This document shows, piece after piece, positions 17,680-27,358 of a DNA stretch of 64,000 nt (positions are counted from its first letter, which is position 1; every line of letters begins with the position of its first letter). The translations under genes and the position numbers were made by a program. The stretch spans positions 1-64,000 of the forward strand of contig NZ_MSSV01000024.1 of the NCBI RefSeq assembly GCF_002150505.1. The letters run 5' to 3'. The notes beneath the pieces are model-generated. The model searched no databases and was not told the origin of the DNA. It was given only the letters and a program-made list of their open reading frames with translations. Source of the DNA: Algoriphagus ratkowskyi. Lineage in GTDB: Bacteria; Bacteroidota; Bacteroidia; Cytophagales; Cyclobacteriaceae.

Positions 17680-18459
17680 TTAATTGATATAACCTTTCAT
17701 CACACCACGCTCAGAAGAGCGAATGAAATTCAAGATTTCATCTCTTTCTTTTGTAGCGGGAAGATTTACTTCGATCTCTTCTAACGCACGGCTATTGTTC
17801 ATGCTGTTGAGGAAAAGATAGCGATAAACTTCCTGTATATGGGAAATTGATTCACTTGAGAATCCTCTTCTTCGTAATCCCAGAGAGTTTACACCTGCGT
17901 AAGAAAGTGGCTCACGTGCAGCTTTAGTGAAAGGAGGCACATCTTTTCTGACCAAAGAACCACCAGAAACCATTGCATGCATACCAATTTTCACGAATTG
18001 GTGAACAGCACTGGATCCACCTACAATCGCCCAGTCATCAATGGATACGTGCCCGGCAATTTGTACGGAATTTGCAATGATCACATGACTTCCAATTACA
18101 CAGTCGTGGGCCACATGTACATATGCCATTAATAGGCAGTCGCTACCTATGACTGTGGTTTGCTTTTCTACAGTTCCTCTGCTTATCGTAACACACTCTC
18201 TAATAGTTGTATTGTCACCGATAATAACGGTGGAATCTTCACCTTGAAATTTCAAATCCTGCGGAATACCTGCAATCACGGCACCGGGGAAAACTTTACA
18301 GTTTTTCCCAATAGTTGCTCCAGAAAAAATAGTAACGTTTGGACCGATCCATGTATTTTCACCTATTGTGACATTCGCCCCAATCATCGTGAACGGATCA
18401 ATTTGAACGTTTTCTCCGATGGTTGCGGTGGGATCTACATGTGCTAAAGGACTAATCAT
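17680..18459 (-). CDS. lpxA: UDP-N-acetylglucosamine acyltransferase LpxA
   Basis: 259-aa left-handed beta-helix acyltransferase catalysing the first step of lipid A synthesis. Hexapeptide repeats run over about residues 1-180 (for example IGENVQIDPFTMIGANVTIG). The catalytic-histidine region is MAYVHVAHDCVIG, and a helical C-terminal domain follows. The length matches the family. It overlaps lpxC-fabZ by 4 bp. Confidence 0.95.
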   Translation of the reverse strand: MISPLAHVDPTATIGENVQIDPFTMIGANVTIGENTWIGPNVTIFSGATIGKNCKVFPGAVIAGIPQDLKFQGEDSTVIIGDNTTIRECVTISRGTVEKQTTVIGSDCLLMAYVHVAHDCVIGSHVIIANSVQIAGHVSIDDWAIVGGSSAVHQFVKIGMHAMVSGGSLVRKDVPPFTKAAREPLSYAGVNSLGLRRRGFSSESISHIQEVYRYLFLNSMNNSRALEEIEVNLPATKERDEILNFIRSSERGVMKGYIN

Positions 18460-19850
18460 GATTCTTTTCGGGTTATGCTTGCTGTCATTACGGCCTCACA
18501 TACTAGCGTATTTCCAACATAAGCTTCACCACGCATTTTAGCTATACCTCTTCTTATCGGGGCCAAAAGTTCACACTTGAAAATCAGAGTATCACCAGGA
18601 AGAACCATTTTTCTAAACTTACAATTTTCAATTCCCAGAAAATAAGTCCAATAGTTTTCCGGATCATCCACGGTACTCAATACTAATATTCCACCTGTCT
18701 GGGCCATCGCTTCTACCTGCAAAACTCCTGGCATTACGGGGTTGTTAGGAAAATGCCCCATAAAAAATGGTTCGTTGATTGTGACGTTTTTCACCCCTGC
18801 AACTACTGTACTGTCCAGATAGATGATTTTGTCAAGCAGCTGGAATGGATATCTATGCGGTAAGATGCTGCTAATTTGATTGATGTCCATTACCGGAGGA
18901 AGTCTCGGGTCGTAATAGGGTATATGGGAAGAAGAAGACTTCTCCATAGCACGCTTAATTTTTTTAGCAAAAGCTACATTGGCTGCATGACCAGGTCTCG
19001 CTGCCATAATCTGTGCTTTTAGAGGCCGGCCTACCAAGGCCAAATCCCCAACTACATCTAATAATTTATGTCTTGCTGGCTCATTGCGATAGCGCAAGTC
19101 CACATTATTTAATATGCCTTCTTTCTTTACTTCTACTTTTGGCTTGTTAAACATTTTGGCCAAATTAACTAATTCTGCTTCTTCCACAATCCTGTCCACC
19201 ACTACTATTGCGTTGTTCAGGTCACCTCCTTTGATAAGGTTCGAGTTGTAGAGCATTTCTAGTTCATGCAAAAAGCAAAAAGTTCGACACGAGGCTATTT
19301 CTGATCTAAATTGACTGATATCTGTGATTGAAGCATGTTGACTGCCTAAAACGGGGGAGTTATAATCCACCATTACTGTCACACGATAGTTGTCGGTAGG
19401 CAAAGCTACCATCTCTACTTCGCGAGCAGAATCTTTGTATTGGATACTTTCTTGAACTTCATAAAATCTTCTTAGCGCATTTTGCTCCTCGAGCCCTGCA
19501 TCCTCTAATACTTCTATGAATTGAATGGATGATCCATCCATAATTGGAGGCTCAGGACCATCTAGTTGGATGAGTACATTGTCGATCTCTAAGCCTACAA
19601 GCGCAGCTAGAACGTGTTCTACTGTGTAAACTCGTGCGCCATTTTGCTCAAGAGTAGTGCCTCTGGATACATCTACAACCAAGTCGCAATCTGCATCAAC
19701 AGTGGGTCTGCCTTCTAGATCTATTCTCTGAAATTTATACCCGTGATTTGGGGGAGCAGGTAGAAATGTCATGTTTGAAATGACTCCAGTGTGTAGTCCC
19801 ACTCCGGACAATTCTACCTGCTTTTTAATCGTGTGTTGTTTTACTTTCAT
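18456..19850 (-). CDS. lpxC: bifunctional LpxC deacetylase / FabZ dehydratase
   Basis: 464-aa fusion characteristic of Bacteroidota. Residues about 1-305 are LpxC, the zinc deacetylase committing step of lipid A synthesis; the Zn and active-site region includes TVEHVLAAL and RHKLLDVVGDLAL. Residues about 320-464 are a FabZ-type 3-hydroxyacyl-ACP dehydratase with LPHRYPFQLLDK and GHFPNNPVMPGVLQVEAMAQ. It overlaps lpxA by 4 bp and follows lpxD by 39 bp. Confidence 0.96.
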   Translation of the reverse strand: MKVKQHTIKKQVELSGVGLHTGVISNMTFLPAPPNHGYKFQRIDLEGRPTVDADCDLVVDVSRGTTLEQNGARVYTVEHVLAALVGLEIDNVLIQLDGPEPPIMDGSSIQFIEVLEDAGLEEQNALRRFYEVQESIQYKDSAREVEMVALPTDNYRVTVMVDYNSPVLGSQHASITDISQFRSEIASCRTFCFLHELEMLYNSNLIKGGDLNNAIVVVDRIVEEAELVNLAKMFNKPKVEVKKEGILNNVDLRYRNEPARHKLLDVVGDLALVGRPLKAQIMAARPGHAANVAFAKKIKRAMEKSSSSHIPYYDPRLPPVMDINQISSILPHRYPFQLLDKIIYLDSTVVAGVKNVTINEPFFMGHFPNNPVMPGVLQVEAMAQTGGILVLSTVDDPENYWTYFLGIENCKFRKMVLPGDTLIFKCELLAPIRRGIAKMRGEAYVGNTLVCEAVMTASITRKES

Positions 19851-19889
19851 CTGATTTTTGAACCGTTCAGCATGCTAAAGGCTGCAAAT

Positions 19890-20912
19890 TTACTGCTTTT
19901 TTTCTAGTTCTCTTATGCGGTCTTCTATTGAATCTAGCTTTTTGAAGATTGTATATGATTTCAAAAATTTCTTCATGTCCATGGCTATGTAGCCAAACAA
20001 GGTAGTACCTGATTTTAGTATTGACTTGCTTATGCCTGTATTTGCACCAATAGTAGTATTATCGGCTATTTTTATGTGGCCTACAATTCCTGCTTTACCC
20101 GCAATAACACAGTTTTTACCTATCTCTGTAGAGCCGGAAATGCCAGTTTGCGAAGCGATTACTGTATTCTCACCAATGATCACATTATGGGCAATCTGCA
20201 CCATGTTGTCTATTTTAGCGCCTTTTTTAATTATGGTAGATCCCATAGTCGCACAATCAATCGTACTATTAGCTCCTACACTTACATTGTCTTCTAAAAT
20301 TACATTTCCGATTTGTGGTATCGTCTTGTAAGTGCCATCTGGCTGAGGAGCAAAACCAAATCCATCCGATCCGATAACAGCTCCAGGGTGGATTTCGCAG
20401 TTATTTCCAATCACCGTATCAGCGCAAATCTTCGCTCCGGTATGGATGATGACATTATTGCCAATTTGCACACGATTTCCGATATGAGCATGACTGTAGA
20501 TTTTGACAGCTTCTCCAATTTTGCAATTTTTGCCGATATAAGAAAAAGCTCCACGGTAGGCTTGCTCACCTATCTGAGAACTCGCGTCTATGTAGGAAGG
20601 TTCTTCTATTCCCACCATGCTGTTTTTCATCATCATGGCGTAAGCCTCTAAAAGTTGAGTAAAGCCAGTGTAAGCGTCTTCAACACGAATTAGATTGGTT
20701 TTTACTTCCTTTATGGGAGTGAAATTATTTGATACAATGACTGCTGTAGCTTCAGTTTCGTAGATAAATGAGGTGTATTTTTCATTTGACAAAAAACTAA
20801 TGCCACCTCGCTTCCCTTCCTGAATTTTGTCCAGACGGGATACTTTTTGGTTTTCGTCGCCTACTACTTTTCCATTAAGAATGGCAGCTACTTGTCCGAG
20901 GGTGAATTCCAT
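19890..20912 (-). CDS. lpxD: UDP-3-O-acylglucosamine N-acyltransferase LpxD
   Basis: 340-aa enzyme adding the N-linked acyl chain in lipid A synthesis. An N-terminal uridine-binding domain (about 1-100) is followed by a long hexapeptide beta-helix, with the catalytic histidine region MVQIAHNVIIG, and a C-terminal helix ending in RELEKKQ. ATG at 20912 was chosen; the TTG at 20918 upstream is less likely. It lies 17 bp downstream of the HD hydrolase gene and forms an operon with lpxC-fabZ and lpxA. Confidence 0.95.
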   Translation of the reverse strand: MEFTLGQVAAILNGKVVGDENQKVSRLDKIQEGKRGGISFLSNEKYTSFIYETEATAVIVSNNFTPIKEVKTNLIRVEDAYTGFTQLLEAYAMMMKNSMVGIEEPSYIDASSQIGEQAYRGAFSYIGKNCKIGEAVKIYSHAHIGNRVQIGNNVIIHTGAKICADTVIGNNCEIHPGAVIGSDGFGFAPQPDGTYKTIPQIGNVILEDNVSVGANSTIDCATMGSTIIKKGAKIDNMVQIAHNVIIGENTVIASQTGISGSTEIGKNCVIAGKAGIVGHIKIADNTTIGANTGISKSILKSGTTLFGYIAMDMKKFLKSYTIFKKLDSIEDRIRELEKKQ

Positions 20913-20929
20913 AAACAATATAAACGGAG

Positions 20930-22186
20930 TTAATAATTTAAATTTAAGCTTTTGGCCTTACATACGTAGTATTTCTCTACGATTTTACTCATCACTTTTA
21001 TATTTGGTAAGTCAGCCGCTTGGGCTACATCAATTACCTTTCCCTTTTTGGTGAGAATATTAATTCTGTCCTTTACCAAATAGCCATAGTTACTCACTGC
21101 TCCTTGGGAAAAGAAATAGTCCAAATCTTCTCTAGGTATTTTGAGTTTCTTGATTGTTTTCTCTTTCAGTTGTTTTATTTCCTCATCTGAAAATGGCTCA
21201 TTAGTTAGTGAGATTTTGTAGAGGTTACGTGTCAAAAACATCTGAGATATATTTCGCAGCACATAATCAGGATGATTTTTCCAAAGCTTCACAGCTCCCC
21301 AGATATCAAAATCGTCCATTTCTAAGAACATGCGTAGGTAATCAGGATCAGTCTGGAAGTCTGCTAATGATAAATTCTGGTTCAGAAAGAAATCAAACTC
21401 CTGAGTTATGGTGAAATTAGTTCCCGATTGTCGTAGAAATCTTGCACGATCAATAAGCTTTATAAGCATTTTCTCTGCACTAACGGTCGTTTTGTGGAGA
21501 TAAACCTGCCAATACATCAACCGACGTGCACTAAGGAAATTTTCGATAGAATAAATTCCTTTTTCCTCGATGACTACCTGATCGTTTTTCACATCCATCA
21601 TTTTTATGATACGGTCTGCTCCGATAGTTCCTTCTGATACGCCTGTAAAAAAACAATCGCGCTGAAGGTAGTCTAATCTATCTATGTCCAACTGACTGGA
21701 AACCAGCTGATGAAAGAATTTTCGCCCGTATTGATTCTTAAATATTCTTAAAGCTAGGTCCAATTTGCCTCCAAACTCCTGATTGAGGAGTTCAATAGTC
21801 ATAAGAGATAGCTCTTCATGGGGTATGCCCTTGAGTAAGCTGTATTCTAAGGCATGTGAAAAAGGTCCATGTCCAATGTCATGTAAAAGAATAGCAATAA
21901 GTGCAGCCTCATATTCCTCATCTGTGATTTCAGTGCCTTTTATGCGTAGATTGTCTAGCGTAATGCTCATTAAGTGCATTGCCCCAATTGCGTGATGAAA
22001 TCGGGTGTGTAGCGCTCCGGGATAGACAAAATCAGTCAGACCCAGTTGTTTTATTCTCCGCAATCGTTGGAAATAGGGATGGTCGATAATTGTAAAAATC
22101 AACTCGCTAGGGATCGTGATAAATCCGTAAACCGGGTCGTTAAGTATCTTCTGGCTTTTCAAGGAGGCCTTTTTTGTTTGACTCAA
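20930..22186 (-). CDS. HD-domain phosphohydrolase
   Basis: 418-aa HD-superfamily metal-dependent phosphohydrolase related to dNTPase-like proteins. The metal site is built from RFHHAIG, LLHDIGHGPFSH and a later DIDRLDYLQRD. The substrate is not known; relatives act on nucleotides. No ATG fits: the only start upstream of the conserved N-terminus is TTG at 22186. The gene heads the lpx operon and is divergent from porX with only 35 bp between the two starts. Confidence 0.85.
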   Translation of the reverse strand: MSQTKKASLKSQKILNDPVYGFITIPSELIFTIIDHPYFQRLRRIKQLGLTDFVYPGALHTRFHHAIGAMHLMSITLDNLRIKGTEITDEEYEAALIAILLHDIGHGPFSHALEYSLLKGIPHEELSLMTIELLNQEFGGKLDLALRIFKNQYGRKFFHQLVSSQLDIDRLDYLQRDCFFTGVSEGTIGADRIIKMMDVKNDQVVIEEKGIYSIENFLSARRLMYWQVYLHKTTVSAEKMLIKLIDRARFLRQSGTNFTITQEFDFFLNQNLSLADFQTDPDYLRMFLEMDDFDIWGAVKLWKNHPDYVLRNISQMFLTRNLYKISLTNEPFSDEEIKQLKEKTIKKLKIPREDLDYFFSQGAVSNYGYLVKDRINILTKKGKVIDVAQAADLPNIKVMSKIVEKYYVCKAKSLNLNY

Positions 22187-22221
22187 AAGTAATTATAATT
22201 TTAAAAGAAACGGAACCTGAA

Positions 22222-23778
22222 ATGTCTCAAAAATTCAACATACTCTGGGCAGACGATGAAATCGATCTGCTTAAGCCCCACATTCTTTTTCTTGAACAAA
22301 AAGGATGTGCTATTACCACTGTCAACTCAGGCGTGGATGCAATCGAAGAGGTAGAGCAAAAAAACTTTGATGTTATATTCCTTGATGAAATGATGCCGGG
22401 AATGACTGGTTTGGAAACACTTCAGCAAATCAAACAGATAAAACCTCAGGTGCCAGTGGTGATGATCACCAAAAGTGAGGAAGAGCATATTATGGATGAT
22501 GCGATTGGAGGGAAAATCGCAGATTATCTTATCAAGCCAATTAACCCTAGTCAAATATGGCTATCGGTGAAAAAGCTCCTACAAAATAAGCAGCTGATCG
22601 ACGAGCGAACAACCCAAAGTTATCAACAGGATTTCATGAATATCAGCATGGCTTTTGGCGATGCAGAAGATCACCAAGACTGGGCTGATATTTATAGAAA
22701 GCTGACGTATTGGGAAATGCAGATCGATGATACGGAAAATAAAAACATGCTTCCTGTACTGGAATCGCAGAAAATAGAAGCTAATGCCAATTTTTGTAAA
22801 TTCATAAAGGAGAATTACTTAGACTGGATGCAGGAAAAAAATACAGCTAAGCCACTGCTTTCTCATCAGGTGATGAAGAAAAAAGTATTCCCCCAGCTCA
22901 AAGAAAAAAAGCCCCTGTTTTTCATAGTTATTGATAATTTCCGACTAGATCAATGGGAAGATATAGAATCGATCATCGCGCCATATTTTAATATTAAAGA
23001 CAAGGATACTTATTATAGTATTCTACCTACCACCACAGCTTTTGCTCGGAATGCACTCTTCAGCGGTATGATGCCAATGGATATGGCTAGATTGTATCCA
23101 CAATTTTGGGAAGATGAAGATACCGAAGAGGGGAAAAATAATTATGAAGAAGAATGGCTGAAAATAAACTTGGACAAAAACCGACATTCAATCAAGACCA
23201 GCTATAATAAAATCATCCAAGCACATCAGGGAAAAGCTGTATTGGAGCAGTTTCATACATTTCTTCAAAATGATTTAAATGTATTAGTATATAATTTTGT
23301 AGATATGGTGTCGCATGCCCGTACGGACATGAAAATGATCCGTGAATTGGCTCCAGATGAGTCGGCATACAGATCGCTGACTACAAGTTGGTTTGAGCAT
23401 TCTTCTTTATTTGAGTTATTGAAAAAGATTCATGATGCTGGATCTGAAGTTATTATCACGACAGACCATGGCACCAAGCGAGTGAATAGACCTTATAGGA
23501 TTATTGGTGATAAGAACGTGACTACGAACCTTCGATATAAGCAAGGAAAAAACTTGAACTTTGAGCAAGGAAAAGTTTTTGAGATCAAAAAACCTGAAGA
23601 TGCTAAGTTGCCAAGGTTGAATGTATCTTCTACCTATGTGTTTGCTGTGGAGGATTATTTCTTTGCATACCCCAATAATTACAATTATTATGTAAACTTC
23701 TATAGAGATACCTTTCAGCATGGTGGTGTATCTTTGGAGGAAATGATTATACCGATCGTTCATTTGTCACCAAAATAA
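22222..23778 (+). CDS. porX: PorX, response regulator with PglZ/alkaline-phosphatase-like domain
   Basis: 518-aa regulator of type IX secretion in Bacteroidota. The receiver domain has the acidic pair D11-D12, phosphoacceptor D55 (FLDEMMPG) and KP in YLIKP. The C-terminal half is a PglZ/alkaline phosphatase-like domain with TTTAFARNALFSG around residues 270-283 and ITTDHGT near 414, consistent with a zinc phosphodiesterase fold. PorX works with the kinase PorY and SigP in Porphyromonas. ATG at 22222 was chosen over TTG 22174, which would overlap the divergent HD gene. Confidence 0.93.
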   Translation: MSQKFNILWADDEIDLLKPHILFLEQKGCAITTVNSGVDAIEEVEQKNFDVIFLDEMMPGMTGLETLQQIKQIKPQVPVVMITKSEEEHIMDDAIGGKIADYLIKPINPSQIWLSVKKLLQNKQLIDERTTQSYQQDFMNISMAFGDAEDHQDWADIYRKLTYWEMQIDDTENKNMLPVLESQKIEANANFCKFIKENYLDWMQEKNTAKPLLSHQVMKKKVFPQLKEKKPLFFIVIDNFRLDQWEDIESIIAPYFNIKDKDTYYSILPTTTAFARNALFSGMMPMDMARLYPQFWEDEDTEEGKNNYEEEWLKINLDKNRHSIKTSYNKIIQAHQGKAVLEQFHTFLQNDLNVLVYNFVDMVSHARTDMKMIRELAPDESAYRSLTTSWFEHSSLFELLKKIHDAGSEVIITTDHGTKRVNRPYRIIGDKNVTTNLRYKQGKNLNFEQGKVFEIKKPEDAKLPRLNVSSTYVFAVEDYFFAYPNNYNYYVNFYRDTFQHGGVSLEEMIIPIVHLSPK

Positions 23779-23786
23779 TTGAGCAT

Positions 23787-24218
23787 TTGATCCAGTTTAC
23801 ATACGAGCTAAATCAGCTAGATAATGCTGCTCAGGCAGTAATAGAAGCAGCTTCCAATGAAAAAGTGTGGGTATTTCAAGGCGATATGGGTGCTGGAAAA
23901 ACCACACTTATTAAAGCCTTGTCCAAAGCGTTTTCAGTTACAGACCAAGTAAGCAGCCCTACCTTTGGGATCGTAAATCATTATGAAAATCAAAGTGGTG
24001 AGATTTTTTACCACTTTGATTTTTACAGAATGGATGATCCCACAGAAGCTTTGGATATCGGAATAGAAGAGTATTTTTATAGCGGAAACTATTGTTGGTT
24101 AGAATGGGCTGAAAAAATTGTTGCATTTTTGCCTGAGAAATTTTTCCTTATTCGGATCAGCAGTGATTCCGAAACAAAGCGAACACTGAACTTACAACAC
24201 ATCGAAGATGCCAGCTGA
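23787..24218 (+). CDS. tsaE: tRNA t6A biosynthesis ATPase TsaE
   Basis: 143-aa P-loop ATPase needed for the threonylcarbamoyl-adenosine modification at A37 of tRNA. Walker A is GDMGAGKTT (32-40); SSPTFGIVNHY and the HFDFYRM segment are typical of the family. Start codon is TTG at 23787, as no in-frame ATG precedes the domain. It lies 8 bp after porX and overlaps ald by 11 bp. Confidence 0.93.
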   Translation: MIQFTYELNQLDNAAQAVIEAASNEKVWVFQGDMGAGKTTLIKALSKAFSVTDQVSSPTFGIVNHYENQSGEIFYHFDFYRMDDPTEALDIGIEEYFYSGNYCWLEWAEKIVAFLPEKFFLIRISSDSETKRTLNLQHIEDAS

Positions 24219-25419
24219 AATCGATCAACTTACTGCAGTGGGACTGATCCCAAAAGACTCGCCATCAAAAGTGAGAAAAAGAGACCATTCTCTAGTAATA
24301 GGATTGCCTAAAGAAGTCTCTCCTCAGGAGAAGCGTGTAGTAATCACACCAGAATCCGTGGGTTTGCTTTCAAATAACGGTATAAGTGTTGTGGTGGAAG
24401 CGGGAGCAGGTTTGCAATCGAAATTCTCAGATCAAGATTTTTCTGATGCTGGCGCAAAAGTCACAAGTTCAAAAAAGGAGGTTTTTGAGTCAGAAGTAGT
24501 TCTGAAGATTGATCCACCTACAGAGGAAGAACTTAACTATATGACTACGGGGAGCTGTTTGATGTCGGCACTGCAGCTGGAAAGACAAAGTCAGGAGTTT
24601 ATACAAACATTAAATCAAAAGAAAATCACCGCTGTTGCCTTTGAATACTTGGAGGATAAAGTTGGGGGGATGCCTGTAGTTCGAGCGATGTCAGAGATCG
24701 CAGGAAGCACAGTGATGTTAATTGCTTCAGAATATCTTTCTAGTGAAAACGATGGGAAGGGCTTAATGATGGGGGGAGTGACAGGAGTTCCGCCCACTCA
24801 GGTTGTGATTATTGGGGCTGGTACAGTAGCTGAATATGCGGCCAGAACTGCATTGGGATTAGGTGCGAATATTAAAATTTTTGACAATCATATCTACAAA
24901 TTACGCAGATTAAAGCAATTATTAGGACAGCAAGTTTACACTTCAACCATTGATAATTTCACCTTGAACCAAGCGCTTTCTGAAGCTGATGTGGTGATCG
25001 GAGCTTTGCGTGCTGAAAAGGGTAGAAATAAAATTGTGGTCTCTGAAGAGATGGTTGCAAATATGATGCATGGCAGTATCATAATTGATGTGGCTATCGA
25101 TCAAGGAGGGTGTATCGAAACTGGTAGGATGACCTCGCATGATAAGCCTGTGTACAAAGTGCATGACATTACGCATTACTGCGTGCCTAATATTGCTTCG
25201 CGAGTAGCAAGAACTGCGTCGTATTCGTTAAGCAATATTTTCACTCCAATAATTCTTCAAATGGCAGATCTAGGGGGTGCTGAAGAAATGATTTTTAATT
25301 ACAAATGGTTTTTACGCGGAGTTTATACCTATCGGGGGAGTCTGACTAATGCGTATATGGGTAGAAAATTTGGTATTAGTCACAAGGAATTGCAACTATT
25401 GTTAGCAGCGAGATATTAG
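24208..25419 (+). CDS. ald: alanine dehydrogenase
   Basis: 403-aa NAD-dependent dehydrogenase interconverting L-alanine and pyruvate plus ammonia. The N-terminal AlaDh/PNT domain has IGLPKEVSPQEKRV, and the Rossmann domain has VIIGAGTVAEYAA near residue 195. A 30-residue N-terminal extension precedes the family start, as in many Bacteroidota homologues. It overlaps tsaE by 11 bp, so porX-tsaE-ald appear co-transcribed. It converges on a response regulator gene 1 bp away. Confidence 0.92.
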   Translation: MPAEIDQLTAVGLIPKDSPSKVRKRDHSLVIGLPKEVSPQEKRVVITPESVGLLSNNGISVVVEAGAGLQSKFSDQDFSDAGAKVTSSKKEVFESEVVLKIDPPTEEELNYMTTGSCLMSALQLERQSQEFIQTLNQKKITAVAFEYLEDKVGGMPVVRAMSEIAGSTVMLIASEYLSSENDGKGLMMGGVTGVPPTQVVIIGAGTVAEYAARTALGLGANIKIFDNHIYKLRRLKQLLGQQVYTSTIDNFTLNQALSEADVVIGALRAEKGRNKIVVSEEMVANMMHGSIIIDVAIDQGGCIETGRMTSHDKPVYKVHDITHYCVPNIASRVARTASYSLSNIFTPIILQMADLGGAEEMIFNYKWFLRGVYTYRGSLTNAYMGRKFGISHKELQLLLAARY

Positions 25420-25420
25420 G

Positions 25421-25894
25421 TTAAGAAAGTAAATTTTGACGAAGCAAAAATTCAAGTTGGTCGTTTGATTTGATCAATGCTTTTGTGAGTTTATCATTTT
25501 CCATTCGAAGCTGGTGGATTTCATAGGCATTTTTGATGACTGTTCGAAGGTAGTCTTCTTCCCAAGGTTTTGTCAAGTAATGATATACTTGCCCTTTATT
25601 AATTGCATCTATCACTGCTTGGATGTCTGTATATCCTGTAAGTAAAATTCGAATGGGGTTTGGATGTAAAGGTATTATTGATTCCAGAAATTCCACACCA
25701 GACTCATGAGGCATTCTTTGATCTGTGACGACAATATCTACTTCTTCATTCTTTAGAATCTCACGACCATCACTAGCAGATATAGCTATAAAGATTTTGT
25801 AATCTCGTCTAAATGTAGCTTTGAAAGCTTGTAAGTTATTTTCTTCATCATCAACATAGAGAATTCTAATTTTTTCTTGAGGCGTATCGTGCAT
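25421..25894 (-). CDS. stand-alone response regulator (REC plus helical tail)
   Basis: 157-aa receiver protein with D15/D16, phosphoacceptor D58 (VVTDQRMP) and the KP motif in YLTKPW. A helical tail of about 35 residues follows with no DNA-binding or enzyme domain. It is closely similar to the receiver domain of the gene at 30186 (shared ILLTGYxDI and VIDAINKG segments), suggesting that both answer to the same kinase. ATG 25894 was chosen over TTG 25921. It is divergent from the E1/GNAT/kinase operon across 360 bp. Confidence 0.88.
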   Translation of the reverse strand: MHDTPQEKIRILYVDDEENNLQAFKATFRRDYKIFIAISASDGREILKNEEVDIVVTDQRMPHESGVEFLESIIPLHPNPIRILLTGYTDIQAVIDAINKGQVYHYLTKPWEEDYLRTVIKNAYEIHQLRMENDKLTKALIKSNDQLEFLLRQNLLS

Positions 25895-26254
25895 GATGCA
25901 AAAGTCTAAAATAAACTTCAATTTTAAAGGATTTATCCTTCATTTTCCAATTTGTCAATGTTTCAATTCTGTCACCAAAGTAAATTATAATGATTTTTTA
26001 TACTAAAAAAAAATTATATTAAATAATTTATCATAGGAGTAGCATTTTGATTACTAATTTTGCTGTTTGCAATACCTTATTGAAATAAAGTTAAATACCA
26101 CAAACCGAATGCAAATCAGAATCCGAAATCTAGCTTATATTGCAAAGATGACTATATGAAGAATACCAAACTAATTCATGTATAAGTTCTTGATTTATTG
26201 AATTTTAGTTATTTATTACTCACCCCCTAATAAAAACCTTTAAGGTCAATTTCG
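25895..26254. other. divergent regulatory region of the signalling island
   Basis: 360 bp, strongly AT-rich, between the divergent response regulator (start 25894) and the E1-like gene (start 26255). No supported gene. A TAATTTTG octamer at 26055-26062 matches the -7 consensus, without a convincing -33 box. Both transcripts must start here. Confidence 0.5.
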
Positions 26255-27358
26255 ATGTCAAAAATAATGGATGCTTCTTCTATGGAAGTGTATAGGCCAT
26301 TGATAATAAGTGCTTCCGAAGAAAAATCAAAAAGTACTCTACAGAAGCTTAAAAGAGACTCAACTTTACTTATATACGATGAGATTAATACGCAAGTAGG
26401 CGACCTAATCAAACTAAGAAATCCTCAAATAAAATTCAGTTCAGATGAATTGAATGATGCAGTTGTAGAATTCTTTGGAAGTCAATCTCCTTCGAATTAT
26501 GGGAATTGGGTATATTATCCATGGAGAAATTGTCTTGTTCATCTACTTCCGGAGCCTGAGTTTATTGCTGTTCGTACGATTAGAAATAGATATGTCATCA
26601 CTGAGGAAGAACAGATGACCTTAGCAAGCAAAAAAGTCGGGATTATAGGGCTATCAGTTGGTCAGAGCGTAGCTTTAACATTAGCTTTGGAGCGAGGATG
26701 TGGAGAACTTAGACTAGCTGATTTCGATACATTGGAGCTTAGTAATCTAAATAGGATTCGGTCCGGTGTTCATAATTTGGGGGTAAAGAAGTCGGTAATT
26801 GCAGCTCGAGAAATAGGTGAAATAGACCCATATCTTAAAGTTGTGCTTTATAACGAAGGTGTTCAGGATACTAATATTGATGATTTTTTCACCCAAGGAG
26901 GTAATTTGGATTTATTAATTGAGGAGTGCGACAGTTTAGAAGTGAAAGTCAAAAGTAGAATTAAAGCTAAGCAGCTCCAAATCCCTGTACTTATGGACAC
27001 CAGCGATAGAGGTATGATCGATGTAGAAAGGTTTGATTTAGAACCTGAGCGTCCTATACTTCATGGATTGCTCCAGCAGTTTGGAGAAGAATCTGGCCTA
27101 TTGGCAAAAAATCTGAATCAGAATACGGAGATTTTAATGGCACTTTTGGACTTTAATAAACTATCAGCTCGAGCTAAAGAAAGTATTGCTGAAATTGGAA
27201 AGACTATTACTTCTTGGCCTCAATTGGCCTCTTCTGTGATTTTGGGAGGAGGAGCATCCGGTTATTTTTCAAGAATGATACTTCTTGGAAAGGGAATTCG
27301 CTCTGATAGATATTATGTTGATTTAGAAAGGATAGCAAATCTTAGCCATGGAAGTTAG
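26255..27358 (+). CDS. ThiF/E1-like adenylyltransferase of the Rv1355c (MoeY) type
   Basis: 367-aa protein. Residues 1-120 form a family-specific N-terminal region with WVYYPWRNCLVHLLPEPEF. Residues about 125-260 are an E1/ThiF-type nucleotide-binding domain: IIGLSVGQS (130-138), acidic LADFDTLELSNLNR (154-167) with the arginine finger R167, K178/K179 and D226. ThiF/MoeB enzymes adenylate a C-terminal glycine of a ubiquitin-like protein; others in the superfamily activate peptides or amino acids. No CxxC zinc pairs and no obvious E1 catalytic Cys loop are visible. It overlaps the next gene by 11 bp. Its substrate is unknown. Confidence 0.75.
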   Translation: MSKIMDASSMEVYRPLIISASEEKSKSTLQKLKRDSTLLIYDEINTQVGDLIKLRNPQIKFSSDELNDAVVEFFGSQSPSNYGNWVYYPWRNCLVHLLPEPEFIAVRTIRNRYVITEEEQMTLASKKVGIIGLSVGQSVALTLALERGCGELRLADFDTLELSNLNRIRSGVHNLGVKKSVIAAREIGEIDPYLKVVLYNEGVQDTNIDDFFTQGGNLDLLIEECDSLEVKVKSRIKAKQLQIPVLMDTSDRGMIDVERFDLEPERPILHGLLQQFGEESGLLAKNLNQNTEILMALLDFNKLSARAKESIAEIGKTITSWPQLASSVILGGGASGYFSRMILLGKGIRSDRYYVDLERIANLSHGS

